A stretch of 64,000 bases of DNA from Codonopsis lanceolata (lineage: Eukaryota; Streptophyta; Magnoliopsida; Asterales; Campanulaceae). Below the pieces are notes generated by a model. The model had not been told where the DNA came from. It saw only the letters and a list, made by a program, of their open reading frames with translations, and made no database searches. The DNA lies in contig CM028379.1 in the NCBI GenBank assembly GCA_013146195.2, forward strand, positions 163,545,998 to 163,609,997. The letters run 5' to 3'. The translations under genes and the position numbers were made by a program. This document shows, piece by piece, positions 57,589 through 64,000 of the stretch (position 1 is the stretch's first letter; every line of letters starts with the position of its first letter).

Positions 57589-57589
<1 letters not shown>
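56445..57589. other. Unassigned DNA
   Basis: No gene recognised. A short direct duplication (GTTCAATTTTTTTTCTxGAATAG near 57012 and 57078) is the only visible structure. Confidence 0.4.

Positions 57590-57654
<65 letters not shown>
57590..57654. repeat. (AT)n microsatellite
   Basis: About 65 bases of uninterrupted AT repeat. Confidence 0.97.
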
Positions 57655-57658
<4 letters not shown>

Positions 57659-58530
57659 AGCCTTTCAAGGCATTAAAATAATAAAAATTAAGGGTTTGGG
57701 TACGGCCTATGTCCCCTCCAACCTTTTAAAAAAAAGTTATTTTAAAAAATAAAAAATATATATCACCCCCATTAGTTTTCCTATTCTAAAGGTTCTATTA
57801 TGAAACCAAAGGTGATATGTATGCCAAGTTCATTTTGATGTCTCGGAATTCAAGCAAAAATAGATAGCCTGACATAAGAAAATATTATTTTCAAACTAAT
57901 GTAATTAAAAAGATCCGCACAATGAATTGAAACAAATAGAATCTGTCAATCTGAGGTCTATTGTCAAATCACTTCAGCCGGAATAACTAAGTTAGCCATT
58001 CAAAATTTTGAAAATATACAACTAGCATCGTCCTACCAAACAAAAAAAACCAACAAAAACTCCAACAATTATCTCCAATGACTTGCATGAGAAAAGATTA
58101 CGCAAGCTCTAATGCTCAAAGATCCAATTTACAAAAAGATGAAAGAGCAACGCACTTACCAAACTTTCTACCCCATAATTAGTTTGCCCTACAAACATTT
58201 ACTTCAATAATTACTTAAAAAGGACCATACATAAATCCAATTCAATCAACACTAACTAAAAGTCCAAACCACACAATAATTAGCACAACCTGAAATACAT
58301 AACACCCACCCGAATGAATAAGTGGTTTCTTAGTAAAATGGGTCATTATCACAAAATGTCTAAGAGTTCTCCACAGTTCTAGCCTCAAATCCATTGACAA
58401 CTAACGAAAACAAGATAATAGTGGCCTTAAATATTCGATTCTCAAATTGGGGAAGGGATAAGAGGGGGATTTGATTTTTTAGGGTTATAAAAGGGATTTG
58501 AAAGCAGTCGATCAAGAGAGAGGGAGGGAA
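57655..58530. other. Unassigned AT-rich DNA
   Basis: No coding frame, repeat or element end recognised. Confidence 0.4.
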
Positions 58531-59508
58531 TGTTGTTTCTCATTTGTATTTAGATTTGCATTTGCTCATACATTATATTAGGTTATATACTTAGTGGCCA
58601 AATGGGCTGCATACCAGTTAGCGTGGCAACTGTGTATAGAACTTTGCCTTAAGGATATTTATTTAGACTTCACAGGATTCAGTAGTCATCACCAGAAGAC
58701 TTCGGCAAAGACTTCACCAGCAGGCCTTGTCTGCCTTCGAACAACAGTATGATGTGTATGAAGATTGTCAGGATGTCCAGCTCATCATTATTCAAAAGGA
58801 ATATTAATTCATATATTTTATAATATCAGTTGGAATTAAATCCTTCAATCGTTGACTCATGAATTCAAGGACACGTCTTTCCAGTTTTTTTGAAGAATGG
58901 AGACTTTCGACTTCTAAACTGGACAGAGCAGGTACATAGTCTAACACGTACAGATTGTACCAACTCCTGCAGGTCTGTAACCTCTGTTGTCTTCCACCTA
59001 CTCGATTCAGTTACCGCTTCCTCTTCATACCTCGATCAGATCTCAATGAAAAAGAAGTCAACAAACAACTCCTTGCATTTAATGCATCCAATCTAATAGT
59101 GGTGTTACTCACTTCATCTTCTCCAACGGTCTCAAGGAGGCTCTCATATAAATTCTGTCATTAAAGACTTGAAGAAATCAATGCTCTTAACTTATTTAAC
59201 AACTTCAAGTCATCTTACTCAGTGCATTCAAGAGATCACAAACTGATCAACGAAGTCCTCAACAACAACAAGAAGAAGATTGCACATTAATTGCTACTTA
59301 TTTACTTCATCTTGTTGTATTCTTTAACTGTTCTTTAAGCACAGTGAATATTATGTTTCCCAGATATTCACTACTAATCACCAAACGCAAGTCAAATATT
59401 TTGTACATGATCCATTAAAGATTTCTGTAATAGAACCAGTGGAAAACATAATACACTTTCAAATCCAAGGTTGACTGCTTTGGTGGTGGACGTAGTACTC
59501 TTTATAGT
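58531..59508 (+). repeat. Truncated LTR of the copia 1 family, opposite orientation
   Basis: Starts TGTTGTTTCTCAT. Long stretches match the reverse complement of the copia 1 LTR, for example AACTGTGTATAGAACTTTGC at about 58628 and CCAAGGTTGACTGCTTTGGT near 59467. The last ~280 bases of the LTR are missing where another LTR begins at 59509. It is longer in the middle than the 4924-5910 copy, so one of them has an indel of over 200 bases. Confidence 0.8.
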
Positions 59509-60105
59509 TGTAGACACCCCAATTTCGTACCCCTAAGTTACAATGTCCTAAAACTGTAATAAAAATATAATTTATAAATTAAATGGACCAAATGAATTCA
59601 ATTATGTTATGTTAGAGGAAGAAAAGGACTTTACGGACCTAACGAAGGTAACTGTGAGAAGATTGACTGAAGAAGTCAACAAAACCAAACTACAAAGAGG
59701 GAGCCACTCCCCCTCCTTAAAAAAACCCTTGGAGTCGCTCCCCCATCTCTGATGCCACACTAGCCTTCCCTTTCCTCCTATACAGCAAAACGCCAACGTT
59801 TTTGAAATCGCACGAGGCGACTGTTCGCTGTCCCACTCTCATGCCTCCACATGGCGCCATGCAGCCACTTCCCCTCCTATGAATAGAGGCATCTAGCCTC
59901 TTCATTCTACACAACGCATTCACTCCTGATAAGAGAACAAACGTACACTACATCCGATAAGAAGCTACTGCCTTCTACTTTACCCCAGCAAGCCGATCAA
60001 CATAACACATAACAAGACAACACAATACACAACAACAGACAACAAGACAACACAACAACACAACACACAACAAGAAAAAAGACTTCCTTTCTTAGAAGGA
60101 CAAGG
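59509..60105 (+). repeat. TGTAGACACC-family LTR, first nested copy (truncated)
   Basis: Starts TGTAGACACCCCAATTTCGT inside the copia LTR. Contains the perfect palindrome CATGGCGCCATG (59850-59861) 17 bases before a TATA-like TATGAATA (59878-59885). It is cut at 60105 by the start of a second LTR of the same family. Confidence 0.7.
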
Positions 60106-61150
60106 TGTAGACACCCCAATTTCGTACCCCTTTTTTATGACATGCCATAAAATATCAAGACCTCTTAAAAGGACTAACGGATGTCAAGTTACAGGGTTTA
60201 AAATACAAAAGAAAAGAAGAATGCATAAACAGTGAATTGCAGAGGGCCAAAGTGCCAAAATCAAAAGAAAAAAAGGACCGATGGCACTATATAGCCGCGC
60301 CAAGCCCCAAGGCCTATAGATGCGCCCAAATCGACCAATTTGCGCCCAGTCTCCCAAACACCGTGCGATTAGCTTTTGGTGCAATTCCTTAAACACGCGC
60401 GGTACAAGCCTTTAAAGCACAGAAGAAAATATTCGATGATTGGTAACCACGAAGGAAGCTCAGATTTCAACCTATAAATATAGGCTCCCGGGCAGTGAAA
60501 AAACATAGTTACACATAATGAAGGGAACGCAAATAGTTGAGAGAAAACTCTCACCGCTTAAAGATAATTCCCCCAGAGAGTTACTATCCAACCCCAAAGC
60601 TCTGCCAAGTTGTCAAATCTTTCCCTAAACACTAAAACCTTCCGGCCAAAGTGAACCCTAGTTAACCAACTAGGTTTCCGCCATATTTCACCGGTTCAAA
60701 AGAACCAAAAAAAGTCGTTGCCCTGCCCGATTCCAGACATCAAATCCAGCTAAAGCAAGCAGTTGTTCCGCCCAATTTCATACTCAACAAGCAAGCACGC
60801 AAAGCAAGCAGGTGTGCCGCCCATATCCCAAGGCGAAAACAACAAAAAGAAGCAGTCACACTGCCCAAAACCCCGCAAAAGCAAACCAAAAAGACTCACT
60901 TTCCCTGAAGGACAGGGCGAGCACACCATAAAACCTACCAAAAGTTTGGTACGGGATAAAACCTCCACGCTTCAAGAGGTAGGTACATTAAAATTTTTAT
61001 TTCTTTTATCTTAAAAAGTGTTATTTAAAATAGAAATATATCACGAAATAAGTAGTTATGCTGCCCAAGATTCTATAACAAATAACACTAAAATAAGTCG
61101 TTACAATGCACAAATAACATTAAACAAAATAATGTTATTTTCCACACACA
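60106..61150 (+). repeat. TGTAGACACC-family LTR, second nested copy (partial)
   Basis: Starts TGTAGACACCCCAATTTCGT at 60106 and aligns with the solo LTR at 39071 through AATATATCACGAAATAAG and TTATGCTGCCCAAGATTCT near 61060. TATA box at 60473-60480. The last part of the LTR is missing; the end is approximate. Confidence 0.75.
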
Positions 61151-61164
61151 CACAATAATGTTAT

Positions 61165-61893
61165 TCTCCTAAACTATTGTGGGTGCTCCGGGAATCGCCC
61201 CTGCACCTCACGCGCCCTTTTTTAGGGGAGCACGGCGTGCGGAGAGGACATCACGCTTTCCATTCCATCTTCTCTTGTTTATGGGAAGATAAAATTAAAA
61301 ATGCGGAAAGGGTGTTGTCAAAAAGCGCGTTGAATACACCTCGATCACCGAGTGAGCTTTAGTCCATTATGAGAGTTTTGGATTTTTCCGTATCTCACCC
61401 TCCCTTGTTTAGGGGAAAATAAGATACAGAAAATGCATCACCATTTTCATTCTCATCGTCTCTTGTTTAGGGGAAAACGGAAAAGAGCAACAAAAAAAAA
61501 AAAAAGATGTTGCGAGAGCACATGGGAACACGTCCTACATCACTATGGACTTTTCGAAAATTGCCTTAGGTCATTATGAGTGCCTGGGGTTTCTCCGTAT
61601 CTCACCCTCCCTTGTTTAGGGGAAGACAAGGCACAGAAAATGCATTACCCTTTTCATTCCCATCGTCCCTTGTTTAGGGGAAAACGAGAAAATGCAAAAA
61701 GAGGATGTTGCGAGCCTCACCATGACCTTAGGCTTATTTTGGATTGCTATGAGTGCTTTGGGTTTCCCCGTATCTCATCCTCCCTTGTTTAGGGGAAAAC
61801 AAGATGCAGGAAATACATCACCTTTTTCATTCTCATCGTCCCTTGTTTAGGGGAAAACGGAAAATTACAAAAAAAGGATATTGCGGGCCTCAT
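61165..61893. repeat. Tandem repeat, four units of about 175-215 bp
   Basis: Units begin near 61170, 61357, 61572 and 61745. Each has CTTGTTTAGGGG twice, in the phrases TCTCACCCTCCCTTGTTTAG and CATCGTCCCTTGTTTAGGGG. The first is the most diverged. It fills the space between the two facing LTRs. Confidence 0.85.
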
Positions 61894-63081
61894 TGTGATC
61901 CAAAATGTGAAAACAGAGTCGTCATCTTTATTTTTAAGGAGAAATAAAGAAAAACCAAAAAAATAACCAGAGTTTGTAAAAAGGGGTTCGGGGGCTAAGT
62001 TACGAGATGGGAAGGTGTTAGGCACCCAACTCGCCATTTCGGTCTCAAAAATAGTTTTTGGCTAAAATATGCTTTTATTATATTTATCTAACAAATGAAA
62101 TAAAGTATTAAAAGCAGGTATATCTGTATTTACATTATTTACGGACTTGCAGTCGCCTCCTTCTAGTAATTACAAATACATTTAAAAATATTTGGCCATA
62201 ATAATGGCTCTTTTTAATGCTATTTTCTACATAAATCAGAACAGCATAACTGCTTATATTTTTTTACATTAGGCCGGATGAAAATAGCATTTTTTATATA
62301 AAAACCCTTAAAGGTTTACCTTTAAGAGCGTGAAATCTTCGCTCGTCGCTTCGGAGAGGGAGTCTTTTTTCTTCTGCGATTCAGGCCGAGATAAGCGTTT
62401 TCGAAAGTTGCTTCTGGGCACCGTAACACGGGCGGAGCAACTATTTCCGTTTTTGCTGTTGTTTTCTTCTTCTTTGGCGGCAAGGCGAGCAAGCGCTTGC
62501 TTCTAAGCGATTTGGCCTTTGGATTCGGGCGAGCAACCGCTGCTTTTCGAGATTTTGGGCCCGGGAAAATAGGGTCGAATCTAACTAGGGGCTAAGGCTC
62601 ACTTTGACCGATTGGTTTTGTATTTGGAGGAGTTTTGGCGAGCCGAGGCTTTATAGGAGGAGTGAACTCTCTCATTTCACGATCACTCTCTGACGTAACA
62701 ACGCTAAGCAGGTGTATTGAGAAAATTCTCGGCCTTCAACAACTGAAGCAGACACCTCTATTTATAGGTGAGAGGAGGGACACCGCTGTCTTTAAAATTT
62801 CTTCTTTGTGCTTCATTAGCTTGTACCGCGCGCTTGAGAGCTTGCATGAATTTTCAAATCGTAATCACTGTTTGGGCTCTGGGCGCCGCGCCTGGTTCTC
62901 TTGGTGGTGGCGCTTTGAGCCTTTTTAGCCCCGACACTCGGCCCTTGCATTTTCTTGTTTTATGCATCTGCTTTGTCTTTTGCATTTTAAAACCATATAA
63001 CTTGACATTTGTTAAGTTTTAACAGTCTTGATATCGCATGTCATGTTACATACCAGGGGGTACGAAATTCGGTTGTCTACA
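61894..63081 (-). repeat. 3' LTR of a Tat/Ogre-like element, minus strand
   Basis: 1188 bp, minus-strand ends TGTAGACAACCG and GGATCACA. It aligns along its length with the solo LTR at 39071-40213, including the region AAGTTACGAGATGGGAAGG. TATA box TATAAATAG on the minus strand (62758-62766). A purine-rich CGTTGAGGGGCTC precedes it on the minus strand, marking it as a 3' LTR. Confidence 0.8.
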
Positions 63082-63425
63082 GAGCCCCTCAACGATGGAG
63101 TTTACGGGTAACCCGCAGCTTACCGAGTAAACAAACATCGTTGATAAGAAATAGACTCCCTAATTTCGTAGAAATTATAATGGGGAGTAATGCAACAGGT
63201 ACCAGTTATAATGTAATAGTTTATAATGCAAACCAAATCTCACATATCCTATACATATTTAGTCGGTAATAGCAGGTTATCATAGTTTTTAAGCAGATAT
63301 GCAAATTACGTGCTCTAATGGTCGGACCTACAGAAGTAGGCTGCTTACGTATCCCTTAATAAAATGAATCAGACCAAACGTAGTTAGGTGCAGTGCAAAC
63401 ATTTGGGTGGAATGTCAAGATCAAA
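63082..63425 (-). mobile_element. 3' internal region of the Tat/Ogre-like element
   Basis: Follows the polypurine-like tract at 63082-63094. The phrase GGCTGCTTACGTATCCCTT near 63340 is a widely repeated word in Tat-type elements of plants, as I recall; this is not verified here. No coding frame. Confidence 0.5.
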
Positions 63426-64000
63426 ACATTGCATCCTCAAAGGTGGAGACCCTTGAACACAATGGTGGGATAGATCACATCCTCAAAGGTGGAGACCCTT
63501 TGCCGAATGCGATGGTGGAACACATCATGGGTTGATCATTCGTCTCGGGGTTATGCCCCGTGAAGAGATGATCCTATGCTACTCCTACAAAGCAGGAAAG
63601 CATCGCATCCTTAAAGGTGGAGACCCTTCGTCGAATGCGATGGTGGAACACATCATGGGTTGACCATTCGTCTTGGGGTTACGCCCCATGAGGAGATGAT
63701 CCTATGCTACTTCTACAAAGCAGGAAAGCATCGCATCCTTAAAGGTGGAGACCCTTCGTCGAATGCGATGGTGGAACACATCATGGGTTGATCATTCGTC
63801 TTGGGGTTACGCCCCGTGAGGAGATGATCCTATACTACTACTACAAAGCAAGAAGAAACATCGCATCCCCAAAGGTGGAGACCCTTCGTCGAATGCGATG
63901 GTAGAGCACATCATGGGTTGATCATTCATCTCGGAGTTACGTCCCGCGAGGAGATGATCCTATACTACTCCTATAAAGTAGGAAAGCATCGCATCCTCAA
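63426..64000. repeat. Tandem repeat, about 125-130 bp units
   Basis: Units start at about 63430 (short), 63478, 63603, 63729, 63861 and 63983, each with CATCCTCAAAGGTGGAGACC, GAATGCGATGGTGGAACA and GAGGAGATGATCCTA. It continues past the window edge. Position between Pol and 3' LTR matches the variable 3' untranslated region of Tat elements. Confidence 0.9.

Noticed and set aside
57549..57752. 67-residue frame across the (AT)n tract
   Set aside because: Consists mainly of Tyr-Ile repeats from the microsatellite.
63426..64000. Regular repeats considered as a CRISPR array
   Set aside because: Units are contiguous near-identical 125-130 bp copies without unique spacers, and the context is a plant retroelement.

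Overview
The window reads as repeat-rich nuclear DNA of an angiosperm, most likely a eudicot. It has an intron-containing gene with GT..AG splice sites, plant-type TATA boxes and G-boxes, and two plant gene families: a secreted basic secretory protein and a phospholipase A1-II lipase. Almost everything else is layered transposable elements. I cannot name the species. One 100-base assembly gap lies at 27953-28052.

Layout. 1-5910: a decayed Ty1/copia element on the minus strand (5' LTR 4924-5910, its 3' LTR outside the window). About 5911-8850: a long-terminal-repeat fragment of chromovirus type. 8851-14686: two head-to-tail Helitron-like copies with nested repeat families, ending in an eight-unit, about 310-bp tandem array rich in G-boxes. 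15506-16198: an intact basic secretory protein gene. 16488-26784: a complete but coding-dead chromovirus (Ty3/gypsy) with LTRs of about 2.83 kb. 26785-27952: the end of another LTR. 28053-33371: a decayed Ty1/copia element on the plus strand. 33432-34663: a solo LTR with GTAAT target duplication. 34669-38400: AT-rich DNA with hAT-like fragments. 38809-40638: remains of an IWS1 (transcription elongation factor) gene, split by a solo LTR at 39071-40213 with a CCCGC target duplication. 41575-44300: foldback and hAT-like elements. 44814-46789: an intact two-exon phospholipase A1-II gene with a probable copia solo LTR in its intron. 47358-53700: MITEs, an LTR-like stretch and unassigned AT-rich DNA. 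53718-55180: a CACTA transposon fragment. 58531-64000: nested LTRs, including two facing each other, and the 3' untranslated tandem repeats of a Tat/Ogre-like element.

There are only two genes I would call intact: the secretory protein and the lipase. They do not form a pathway, and nothing in the sequence links their expression. The most unusual pattern is that several unrelated LTR families here carry short GC-rich palindromes, single or in clusters of three or four, just upstream of their TATA boxes. The second is the Helitron pair, in which one sub-unit has gone from one copy to eight and places about a dozen G-box/ABRE-like sites upstream of the secretory protein gene.
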